A stretch of DNA of 6,073 nt from Tannerella sp. (GCA_031267485.1 JAIRYY010000304.1:1-6073); one strand, 5' to 3'; shown: positions 1-5,931, counted from the first letter of the stretch. The notes: generated by a model not told the origin, from the sequence alone. Made by a program: numbers and translations.

Positions 1-307
1 TCCAAATGTCCCGCATATGTCATCAACTCCTGCATGTAAGGGCTTATTCCGAAACCATACCTGACGCCTTCCATATATGGATTCGTCTTTAATATGGCTA
101 TTTCTCCATAACGGGTAAGAGTTTTTTTTTACGCCTGTTTTCCGTTTCAGACGTTTCATTCAACTGTTTTTCCATATACTCTCTGCCCGGTCTTTGCCAT
201 ATTTCTACAAAGGATTTTTCGTAATCGTAAAAAGACGGCTCTCTCTTAAGTGATTCAAATTCTTCGTAATACTGAGATGCTACTGATAAAAATTCTTCCC
301 TGTTCAT
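1..307 (-). mobile_element. Probable IS transposase, 5' part, frame switch at A9, truncated by window edge
   Basis: The gene starts at ATG 305-307 and reads MNREEFLSVASQYYEEFE onward, an acidic, aromatic-rich N-terminus containing YDYEKSFVEIW (about residues 27-37). In this frame it stops at a TAG (98-100), 69 residues in. The -1 frame, entered at the nine-A run (plus-strand T 122-130), stays open to the window edge and reads KTLTRYGEIAILKTNPYME, then a segment ending ISPYMQELMTYAGHL. An R-[YF]-G-[ED]-[IV] block followed by SPY.QEL..YAG resembles the N-terminal half of transposases of the ISKra4/ISLre2 kind. That family assignment is from memory and is uncertain. The stretch is about 39% GC, well below its neighbours, which fits a mobile origin. 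It is either a programmed -1 frameshift, as in several IS families, or a broken copy. The rest of the element lies outside the window. Confidence 0.55.
119..133 (-). other. Slippery A9 run, candidate -1 frameshift site
   Basis: On the minus strand the sequence is CGT followed by nine A and then CTC. In the initial frame this reads Arg-Lys-Lys-Lys-Leu, and the last two Lys codons with the A before them form A-AAA-AAA, a known -1 slippery heptamer. Slipping back one base gives Thr-Leu-Thr-Arg-Tyr-Gly and an open frame to the window edge. Without slippage a TAG follows within nine codons. About 42 bases downstream of the run on the minus strand there is a 10-base palindrome, CCATATATGG (71-80), but it is too short and AT-rich to be a convincing stimulatory structure. 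A plain one-base deletion in the homopolymer explains the data equally well. Confidence 0.5.
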
Positions 308-331
308 AACTTACGGTTTTTATTGTGACTA

Positions 332-339
332 CAAAGATA
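332..339 (-). promoter_or_regulatory. -7 box upstream of the transposase gene
   Basis: The minus strand reads TATCTTTG, a full match to the Bacteroidota TAnnTTTG box, 24 bases before the transposase ATG. The nearest upstream TTG (plus-strand CAA 354-356) is only 14 bases away, short of the usual 19 or so, so the -33 half is doubtful. The promoter points away from the phosphoesterase promoter. Confidence 0.55.
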
Positions 340-388
340 CTTATTTGTCGAGACAATTTGAATTGCACCCTTTTTTATCCCCGCCTGC

Positions 389-418
389 TTGGGAAACCGG
401 ATTTTTCACGTACTTTTG
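389..418 (+). promoter_or_regulatory. Promoter of the metallophosphoesterase gene (-33 TTG, -7 TACTTTTG)
   Basis: TTG at 389-391, a 19-base spacer and TACTTTTG at 411-418 match the Bacteroidota sigma-ABfr consensus. The box ends 24 bases before ATG 443, leaving a short AT-rich leader. The TTG at 389, which a naive caller would take as a start codon, is the -33 element, so translation should start at 443. Confidence 0.8.
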
Positions 419-442
419 CGGGAAATTTTAAAATCAATAAAT

Positions 443-1741
443 ATGAATCAGCGTAAAATATTGTTTTTGGCCTGTGTGCTTTCCTTCCTTTGCAGCACGG
501 CACGCGTGGCGGATGTTTCCGCGGCGGAAAAGAACTCGCCGGAAGAACGCGGGCTGCCCCGGTTTGCGGTAATGTCGGACACCCATATTGAAAATAATTG
601 CGGCGAAGGCGCTGCGGTGAAAGTCCCCAGGGCGTTGAAAAATTTTCTGGGCAAGACGCCGCAGGTGGATGCCCTTTTTGTCGTCGGCGACCTGACCGAC
701 CACGGAAGAGTGGAGGAATATGACCGGCTGATGTCCGTTTTCGGCGACAGGGCTAATGTGCCGGAGGGGATTGACGTCTATTTTTGCATGGGATACAATC
801 ACGACCGGTTTGGCGAGGCGGTCGTCGAAAACTATCTGAATGGCGTGAAACAGCCGTTGCATCAGTACGTGGAAATCAAAGGCTATCCGTTCATCACCAT
901 TGGCGAAGGCGGTGCGCGACAGAGCGCCCATAACGACGAGGCCCTGCGATTCCTGTCGGAGAAGCTCGCGGACGCGGCGGTGAGGTATGCCGGCAAGCCG
1001 ATATTTGTGTTTATGCACATCCCGCCGCTGAATACCTGCTACGGGTCGGTGCAGGACGAGGGCTGGGGTACGGATATTTTCCTGCCCGTACTCGAACGCT
1101 ACCCGCAGGCGGTGGTGTTTTCCGGACATTCGCATTTCCCGCTGGGCGACCCGCGCTCGATTCATCAGGATAAATTTACGGCCGTCAACGACGGGAGTAC
1201 CACGTACAGCGAAATTGAGCCGAAAGTGGTGAATATCGGTATTCATCCCGAAAATTACGAGTATGTGACCGAGGGCGTCATTGTCAGTGTGCTGCCGGGA
1301 GGTAATGTCGAAATGGAGAGGTGGGATACCTACCGCGACGAGCGGATTTTGCCCCGCTGGACGGTCGAGGCGCCGCACGACGGCAGCCGTTTCTCCTACA
1401 AAAACAGGGACGGGCTTCCGGCGCCGGTTTTTGGCAGGAGGGCAAAACTGAGCGTCAAACATGTCGCCGGGGATTCGATTGCCGTGACTTTTCCGCAGGC
1501 AAGCGACAATGAGGTCGTGCATCACTACATCGCGGAGATACTCGAAGACGGCCGGGTGATTGCCTCTTTCAGCAAGTTTTCGCAGTTTTACCTCAACAGC
1601 ATGATGCCCAAAGAACTGTCAGTCGATTTCTCCGGCCTGCCCGCCGGAAAGAAACTGACGCCGCGGATAACCGCCGTGGATTCCTACGGCAACCGCTCCG
1701 CCCCCCTTTACGGCAAACCGTTTTATTCAATTAAAAATTAA
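443..1741 (+). CDS. Secreted calcineurin-like metallophosphoesterase with C-terminal beta domain
   Basis: This 432-residue protein is a predicted binuclear-metal phosphoesterase acting outside the cytoplasm; its substrate cannot be told from sequence. Residues 1-27 form a signal peptide (NQRK, a hydrophobic stretch, VSA cleavage before AEK). Cys17 follows Leu and does not make a convincing lipobox. The catalytic domain spans about 38-285 and carries the family's ligands in order: DTH (Asp46, His48), GDLTDHG (Asp83), NHD (Asn119, His120), MHIPP (His192) and GHSH (His229, His231). The usual GNHD is GYNHD here, with Tyr between Gly and Asn. Residues about 335-425 look like a beta-sandwich (fibronectin III-like or DUF4073-like), ending AVDSYGNRSAP. 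I chose ATG 443 over the in-frame TTG 389 because that TTG is a promoter element and only the later start puts the signal peptide at the N-terminus. It converges on yebC and seems to be a single-gene transcript. Confidence 0.88.
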   Translation: MNQRKILFLACVLSFLCSTARVADVSAAEKNSPEERGLPRFAVMSDTHIENNCGEGAAVKVPRALKNFLGKTPQVDALFVVGDLTDHGRVEEYDRLMSVFGDRANVPEGIDVYFCMGYNHDRFGEAVVENYLNGVKQPLHQYVEIKGYPFITIGEGGARQSAHNDEALRFLSEKLADAAVRYAGKPIFVFMHIPPLNTCYGSVQDEGWGTDIFLPVLERYPQAVVFSGHSHFPLGDPRSIHQDKFTAVNDGSTTYSEIEPKVVNIGIHPENYEYVTEGVIVSVLPGGNVEMERWDTYRDERILPRWTVEAPHDGSRFSYKNRDGLPAPVFGRRAKLSVKHVAGDSIAVTFPQASDNEVVHHYIAEILEDGRVIASFSKFSQFYLNSMMPKELSVDFSGLPAGKKLTPRITAVDSYGNRSAPLYGKPFYSIKN

Positions 1742-1750
1742 AAATTAAAA
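1730..1750 (+). repeat. Three tandem copies of ATTAAAA
   Basis: Three perfect copies of the 7-base unit ATTAAAA lie head to tail at 1730-1736, 1737-1743 and 1744-1750. The first unit and part of the second encode the last residues of the phosphoesterase (Ile-Lys-Asn) and its TAA stop. On the minus strand the tract is a U-rich run after the yebC hairpin. Confidence 0.8.
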
Positions 1751-1780
1751 GCCGGTGCCTGCACCTGCACTGACGCCGGC
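1731..1780 (-). terminator. Probable intrinsic terminator of the pheT-yebC transcript
   Basis: Reading the minus strand after the yebC stop, GCCGG (1776-1780) pairs with CCGGC (1751-1755), with extra weak TGC/GCA pairing inside, and the stem is followed at once by TTTTAATTTTTAATTTTTAA. That is a GC stem plus U-rich tail in the right place. The stem is only five perfect base pairs with a long loop. A second hairpin, CAGGGA (1780-1785) with TCCCTG (1794-1799), overlaps the yebC stop codon. It could help end transcription from the phosphoesterase side, but it has no U tract on either strand. Confidence 0.55.
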
Positions 1781-1789
1781 AGGGAGTAT

Positions 1790-2518
1790 TTATTCCCTGG
1801 AATCGTCGTCTTTCATGTTGTGAAAGACGTTTTGGACGTCTTCGTCTTCCTCGATTTTTTCGATTAGCTTTTCGATGGTTTCGCGCTGTTCGGGCGTTAC
1901 TTCCTTCACGTCGTTCGGTAAGCGGACGAACTCGCTGGAGGTGATTTCGTATCCGCTGTCTTCGAGGTATTTCTGTATCGCCGAGTTTTGCGCGAAATCT
2001 CCGTACAGGATGATTTCGTCTTCGTCTTCTTCGACCTCGTCCACGCCGTAGTCTATGAGTTCGAGTTCAAGGTCTTCGACGGGGAGACTTTCTTTTTTGA
2101 CGATGTGGAACACGCATTTGTGGTCGAACAGGAACTCCAGCGAGCCGGATGTGCCGAGGGAGCCGCCGTGCTTGTTGAAATAGCTGCGTACGTTTGCAAC
2201 CGTGCGGGTGGTGTTGTCGGTTGCTGTTTCGACGAAAATGGCGATGCCGTGCGGGCCGTATCCCTCGTAGTTCATCTCCTTATAGTCGGTGAAATCTTTG
2301 GATGTGGCTTTTTTTATGGCGCGTTCCACGTTTTCTTTCGGCATATTTTCCTTTTTTGCCGTCTGCATGAGCACGCGTAACCGTGGATTTGTTTCCGGGT
2401 CGGGCCCGCCGGATTTGGCGGCAATCGTTATTTCCTTTCCCAGTTTGGTAAAGACGCGGGCCATGTTGCCCCAACGTTTCATTTTTCTTGCCTTTCTGTA
2501 TTCAAACGCTCTTCCCAT
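1790..2518 (-). CDS. yebC: YebC/PmpR (TACO1) family protein
   Basis: This 242-residue cytoplasmic protein has the usual length for the family and no signal peptide. Family hallmarks are FTKLGKEI with GGPDPETNPRLR (about 23-48), NMPKENVERAIKKA (58-71), YEGYGPHGIAIFVETATDN (84-102), RTVANVRSYFNKHGGSLGTSGS (105-126) and EDEDVQNVFHNM (224-235). The first 20 residues (MGRAFEYRKARKMKRW) differ from the MAGHSKW start of many YebC proteins, but I recall the same form in Bacteroidota homologues, so ATG 2516-2518 is kept. The C-terminal part is very acidic (EVEEDEDE at 161-168). Members were first described as DNA-binding transcription regulators. Mitochondrial TACO1 and some bacterial members are now linked to translation, including relief of stalling at proline-rich stretches. 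It lies 26 bases after pheT with no promoter box between, so it is probably co-transcribed. Which of the proposed roles applies here is not visible. Confidence 0.93.
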   Translation of the reverse strand: MGRAFEYRKARKMKRWGNMARVFTKLGKEITIAAKSGGPDPETNPRLRVLMQTAKKENMPKENVERAIKKATSKDFTDYKEMNYEGYGPHGIAIFVETATDNTTRTVANVRSYFNKHGGSLGTSGSLEFLFDHKCVFHIVKKESLPVEDLELELIDYGVDEVEEDEDEIILYGDFAQNSAIQKYLEDSGYEITSSEFVRLPNDVKEVTPEQRETIEKLIEKIEEDEDVQNVFHNMKDDDSRE

Positions 2519-2544
2519 AATATTATATTGTATTTTAAAAATTC

Positions 2545-5010
2545 TTACCTCAGTTGTGCTCCGAGTTTCTCTTCCAGATTTTTTTGTATTCCGGACATAA
2601 TAGCGTCGATTTGCCTGTCGTTAAGCGTTTTTTCCCTGTCCTGCAGGTAGAAGCTTACGGCATACGATTTTTTGCCGGAGGGCAGGTTCCCGCCCTCGTA
2701 CACGTCGAACAGCATGACGCTCTTCAACAGATTGCGTTCGCTCTCCCGTGCGATTCTCTTTATGTCGGCGAATGTAGCGCTTTTGTCAATCAGCAGCGCC
2801 AGGTCTCTTCTGACTTCGGGGAATCTGGGGATGTCGTCGAATGTGATCCGGCGCTTTTTCGTTTCCCGAATCATGGCGTCCCACGAGAGTTCGGCAAAAT
2901 AGACTTCGTTTTCGACGTCCATCATTTTCAGCAGCTGATGCCCGACGATACCGAACGTTCCCAGCGTGCGCCCCGATGAGGAAACGATTGCCATTCCCCG
3001 GCTGTAGACGCCGTCCCCGACGCTGTCCCACGCCAGGTTTTCGGTATTTATACCCAGCCGCCGCAGGATGTTTTCGACGTGCGCTTTCAGTTCGTACACC
3101 GATGATTTTTCGTCCGGATGCGCCCAGCTGTTTTCGACGCGGTTGCCGGATATCCACAGTCCGAGGCGGTATTCTTCCCGGTATGCCGAGAGGGCTTCGC
3201 CGTCTTTCCGGAGGTCATCGTTGCGTGTGTAGCAGTTTCCAAATTCAAAGAAGCGGATGTTCCTGTTCCTGTGTTTTATGTTGAACTCCACGCTTTGAAG
3301 CCCGCCGAAAAGCAGGGTCTGGCGCATCGCGTTCAGGTCTGCGCTCAGGGGATTTTCGAGCGTCACGCAGTTTGCCGCCGGGAAGGCGGGGAGATTATCG
3401 TAATAGGCTGAGCGCGTCAGCGAATTGTTTAATATCTCGCTGAAGCCGGCGCCGCACAGCTGTTCGGAAATGAGATTTTCCAGCCGGTAGCTTTTGTCGG
3501 TCGGCGTCTGATAGCTCAGCGTCGAGCGGATATGGTCGCTAAATTCGATGTTGTTGTATCCGTAAATGCGCAGGATGTCTTCGATGACGTCCACGTCGCG
3601 CCGCACGTCGTACCGGTACGCCGGGACGCGCAGGGACAGTCCCTCCGGCGTTTCCGACGCGATTTCGATTTCCAGCGACGACAGGATGCTTTTTACGGTG
3701 TCCGCGGGGATTGCCTTGCCGGTGAGCGTGTTTATTTTGCTGTAAGCGACGTTCACGTCGAACGGTTCCATTTTTTCGGGATAGGCGTCCTGGATGTCGC
3801 CGGTGATTTGGCCTCCGGCGAGTTCGCGTACCAGCAGCGCGGCGCGTTTGAGCGCGTAGACCGTCCGGTTGGGGTCAAGCCCGCGTTCGAAGCGGAATGA
3901 GGCGTCGGTGCCGAGGCCGAAGCGTCGCGCCGTCTTGCGTATCCATGCCGGGTTGAAACATGCGGATTCGAGAAAGACGTCTTTCGTGCTTTCCGTGACG
4001 CCGGAATCGAGGCCGCCGAAGACGCCGCCGATACACATCGGCCCGCCGGCGTCGCATATCATCAGGTCGCGGCCGGTCAGTGTCCGTTCGACGCCGTCGA
4101 GCGTGATGAATTTCGTCCCCTCCGGCACGGTATCGACGATGACTTTGCCGCCTTTTATTTTTTCCGCGTCGAAAGCGTGCAGCGGCTGTCCCAGCTCGTG
4201 CAGGACGTAATTGGTGATGTCGACCACGTTGTTTATCGGGCGCAGCCCGATAGCGGTCAGCCGTCTTTTCATCCATTCCGGGCTTTCCCCGACCGTGACG
4301 CCCCTGACGGTCACGCCCGAATAGCGGATGCAGGCTTCGGCGTTTCTGACTTCCACGGAAATGGCCGGCGACGGGTCGTCGACCCGGAACGCGTCGACCG
4401 GTGGCTGTTTAAATTCATAGCGTTCGCCCGCCTGCCTGAGGTATGCCGCCAGGTCGCGCGCCACGCCGACGTGCGACGTGCCGTCCACGCGGTTGGGCGT
4501 GATGTCCGTTTCGAGGATATAGTCGTTTTCTATCCCGTAATATTCCTTTGCGGTCATGCCGGCGCGCGCGCTGTCCGGGAGCACGATGATGCCGGAATGG
4601 TCCGTGCCGAGACCAATCTCGTCTTCGGCGCAAATCATGCCGTATGATTCCTGTCCGCGTATCTTGCTTTTTTTGATTTTAAACTCCCTGTCGCCGTCGT
4701 ACAGGGTAGTCCCGACGGTAGCCACAATCACTTTCTGTCCGGCGGCCACGTTCGGAGCGCCGCAGACGATGTGCAGCGGTTCGCCGCCGTCGCCGGTATT
4801 GACGGTTGTGAGGTGCAGGTGGTCGGAATCGGGATGCTCCGCGCAGGTCAGCACCTCGCCCACGACCAGTCCCTCAAGGCCGCCCCTGACCGTCTGAAAT
4901 TCTTCTACCGCGCCTGTTTCCAGGCCTATTGATGTGAGCGCCGCCGCCACTTCGCCGGGATTCATGCCGGATGACAGATAATCTTTCAGCCAATTGTAAG
5001 ATATGTTCAT
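2545..5010 (-). CDS. pheT: Phenylalanine-tRNA ligase beta subunit
   Basis: This is the large subunit of the cytoplasmic alpha2-beta2 enzyme that charges tRNA-Phe (EC 6.1.1.20). The 821-residue product has the full bacterial domain set. MNISYNWLKDYL opens the protein; an EMAP-like OB-fold tRNA-binding domain follows (about 44-155, with HPDSDHLHL and VCGAPNV). The B3/B4 editing domain covers about 215-375 and includes RPINNVVDITNYVLHELGQP and the SFRFERGLDP region. B5 lies at about 410-485 (RVPAYRYDVRRDVDVIEDI), then the catalytic-like core (about 500-700, NPLSADLNAMRQTLL), and a C-terminal anticodon-binding FDX-ACB domain (about 727-820, FPEVRRDLALL). The same frame runs 42 codons further upstream to 5136, but that part is unrelated to PheT and crosses the promoter, so ATG 5008-5010 is the start. 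The alpha subunit gene pheS is not in the window, so the two subunits are encoded apart, as is common in Bacteroidota. Confidence 0.97.
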   Translation of the reverse strand: MNISYNWLKDYLSSGMNPGEVAAALTSIGLETGAVEEFQTVRGGLEGLVVGEVLTCAEHPDSDHLHLTTVNTGDGGEPLHIVCGAPNVAAGQKVIVATVGTTLYDGDREFKIKKSKIRGQESYGMICAEDEIGLGTDHSGIIVLPDSARAGMTAKEYYGIENDYILETDITPNRVDGTSHVGVARDLAAYLRQAGERYEFKQPPVDAFRVDDPSPAISVEVRNAEACIRYSGVTVRGVTVGESPEWMKRRLTAIGLRPINNVVDITNYVLHELGQPLHAFDAEKIKGGKVIVDTVPEGTKFITLDGVERTLTGRDLMICDAGGPMCIGGVFGGLDSGVTESTKDVFLESACFNPAWIRKTARRFGLGTDASFRFERGLDPNRTVYALKRAALLVRELAGGQITGDIQDAYPEKMEPFDVNVAYSKINTLTGKAIPADTVKSILSSLEIEIASETPEGLSLRVPAYRYDVRRDVDVIEDILRIYGYNNIEFSDHIRSTLSYQTPTDKSYRLENLISEQLCGAGFSEILNNSLTRSAYYDNLPAFPAANCVTLENPLSADLNAMRQTLLFGGLQSVEFNIKHRNRNIRFFEFGNCYTRNDDLRKDGEALSAYREEYRLGLWISGNRVENSWAHPDEKSSVYELKAHVENILRRLGINTENLAWDSVGDGVYSRGMAIVSSSGRTLGTFGIVGHQLLKMMDVENEVYFAELSWDAMIRETKKRRITFDDIPRFPEVRRDLALLIDKSATFADIKRIARESERNLLKSVMLFDVYEGGNLPSGKKSYAVSFYLQDREKTLNDRQIDAIMSGIQKNLEEKLGAQLR

Positions 5011-5043
5011 CGTTTTGTATATAATTTGCGTTAAATTGAGCCG

Positions 5044-5051
5044 CAAAAGTA
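5044..5051 (-). promoter_or_regulatory. -7 box of the pheT-yebC transcript
   Basis: The minus strand reads TACTTTTG, an exact TAnnTTTG match, 33 bases before the pheT ATG. No TTG sits at the expected -33 spacing (around 5071-5073), so the upstream half is weak. Just beyond it is a tandem GACTGT pair (5075-5086 on the plus strand). The leader of about 27 bases is too short for a T-box or an attenuator peptide. Confidence 0.65.
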
Positions 5052-5132
5052 TGAAAAAAAAGTTATATGGCGATGACTGTGACTGTGTTTTTTTCGCCGT
5101 CGCCGCGCCGGATAAATGCCGGCTGTCCGGTT

Positions 5133-5822
5133 TCACTCGTCGATGCCGTGAGTTTTCACGCCGACCGACACGTCTTTTGACACCTTGAAATTCATCAGAT
5201 CCTGGCGTATCATCCGGCGTTCGCGTTCCGTAAACCCCCTTGCGGGCGCCACTCCCGCGTCGTAATAATTTTTGTATGCGGTGGCATGTTTCGAGTTGTG
5301 CGCAAGTCTCCTGTATGACGGACTGAAGGCCATGCTTAAAAGGTGATTGAAATTCAACCCGCCGATGCCTCCGGTCGTGCCCGACACGAAAACGCCCCTC
5401 CGGGCTTCGGGAGGCAGGAACGATTCAATATTCTTCTGTTCCTCGGCCGTGAGCATGCAGGTCATGCTCGCGTTGATTGAATCAATCTTGTTCATGTACA
5501 GCACGTAGAGCGCGAAAACGGCAGGGGGCATGGAGTAGGGGTCGATGCTTTGAAACCGGACGGAATCCATCTTTCCGGAGTCGTTGAAGTCCTTCAAGAT
5601 GTCAACTTTGTTCACCCGGTTCTCCGCATCCCTCATCCACGACGGCATAATCAGCCGCCCCTCTTCTATCGCCTTTTTTGTCTCCTCGTTTATTTGGATT
5701 TCTTCGTTGCTTTCAATCACATTTCTGAGCCACAGCGAATCCTCCCTGCTCCATTCCTGGGCATTCATCCATCCGCTTGCGACGGTTACAGAAAAGCAGA
5801 ACAGCAAAGTTTTTCTCATCAT
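5133..5822 (-). CDS. Secreted protein of unknown function, DUF4858-like
   Basis: This 229-residue protein has a clear signal peptide (MMRKTLLFCFSVTVASG, cleavage near NAQ-E at 20-23), so it should reach the periplasm or surface; there is no lipobox. The mature part begins EWSREDSLWLRNVIESNEEIQ, moves through a charged region (40-90), a hydrophobic stretch AVFALYVLYM (101-110) and a glycine-rich turn TTGGIGGLNFNHLLSMAFSP (150-168; first residue of that stretch is Thr149), and ends in a basic segment with RRLAHNSKHATAYKNY (171-186). This layout matches what I recall of DUF4858 proteins from Bacteroides, but no function is known to me and no catalytic motif stands out. Two adjacent ATG codons (5817-5822) could each be the start; the choice changes one residue. 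It has its own promoter, lies 122 bases upstream of pheT on the same strand, and is divergent from the glycerate kinase gene. Confidence 0.75.
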   Translation of the reverse strand: MMRKTLLFCFSVTVASGWMNAQEWSREDSLWLRNVIESNEEIQINEETKKAIEEGRLIMPSWMRDAENRVNKVDILKDFNDSGKMDSVRFQSIDPYSMPPAVFALYVLYMNKIDSINASMTCMLTAEEQKNIESFLPPEARRGVFVSGTTGGIGGLNFNHLLSMAFSPSYRRLAHNSKHATAYKNYYDAGVAPARGFTERERRMIRQDLMNFKVSKDVSVGVKTHGIDE

Positions 5823-5851
5823 GATATTTTTTTTTGATTATCGAATGGCTG

Positions 5852-5880
5852 CAAAGATAGGCGATTTGGCTGTATTACAA
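5852..5880 (-). promoter_or_regulatory. Promoter of the DUF4858-like gene (-33 TTG, -7 TATCTTTG)
   Basis: On the minus strand TTG (5880-5878), an 18-base spacer and TATCTTTG (5859-5852) fit the Bacteroidota consensus. The box ends 29 bases before the ATG. The -33 element lies inside one arm of the 17-base dyad at 5877-5893, so a protein bound there would cover this promoter. Confidence 0.75.
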
Positions 5881-5893
5881 TATAAAATATTGT
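5877..5893. promoter_or_regulatory. 17-base dyad, candidate operator
   Basis: ACAATAT (5877-5883) and ATATTGT (5887-5893) are perfect inverted repeats separated by AAA. A third CAATAT copy sits at 5912-5917, six bases before the glycerate kinase -7 box. The dyad overlaps the -33 element of the leftward promoter and lies 30 bases upstream of the rightward -7 box, a natural place for a shared operator. The region is AT-rich, so chance is possible. No regulator gene is in view. Confidence 0.4.
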
Positions 5894-5923
5894 TAAGAAA
5901 CAGGAAATAAGCAATATTCAGCA

Positions 5924-5931
5924 TACATTTG
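5924..5931 (+). promoter_or_regulatory. -7 box of the glycerate kinase gene
   Basis: TACATTTG is an exact TAnnTTTG match 23 bases before ATG 5955. No TTG lies at the usual 19-21 base distance upstream (5902-5904 is AGG), so the promoter may be weak or depend on an activator. Confidence 0.6.

Noticed and set aside
459..505. Lipoprotein signal at Cys17 of the phosphoesterase
   Set aside because: The residues before the Cys are Ser-Phe-Leu, and Leu just before Cys does not fit a lipobox; a signal peptidase I site at VSA-AE fits better.
434..1525. Long open frame of 363 codons antisense to the phosphoesterase gene
   Set aside because: It mirrors a GC-rich real gene, has no family-like motifs and no promoter, and the plus strand encodes a clear enzyme with all its ligands.
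2554..4897. Several plus-strand frames of 76-156 codons inside pheT
   Set aside because: They are antisense shadows of the GC-rich pheT coding sequence, with compositionally biased Arg/Pro/Val-rich products.
5107..5123. Hairpin GCCGG-N7-CCGGC just after the DUF4858-like gene
   Set aside because: A neat five-pair stem in the right place, but the minus strand after it is GC-rich and then A-rich, with no U tract, so it does not qualify as an ordinary intrinsic terminator. It may still aid 3' end formation.
5011..5132. Possible T-box or leader-peptide attenuator for pheT
   Set aside because: The leader after the predicted transcript start is only about 27 bases and has no Phe-rich short frame or T-box core.
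5011..5136. 42-codon upstream extension of pheT
   Set aside because: The extension has no similarity to PheT N-termini, contains the -7 promoter box, and abuts the end of the upstream gene; the canonical MNISYNWLKDYL start is at 5010.
5003..5188. Small plus-strand frame of 61 codons over the pheT promoter region
   Set aside because: It overlaps the ends of two real minus-strand genes and their promoter, and its product shows no recognisable feature.
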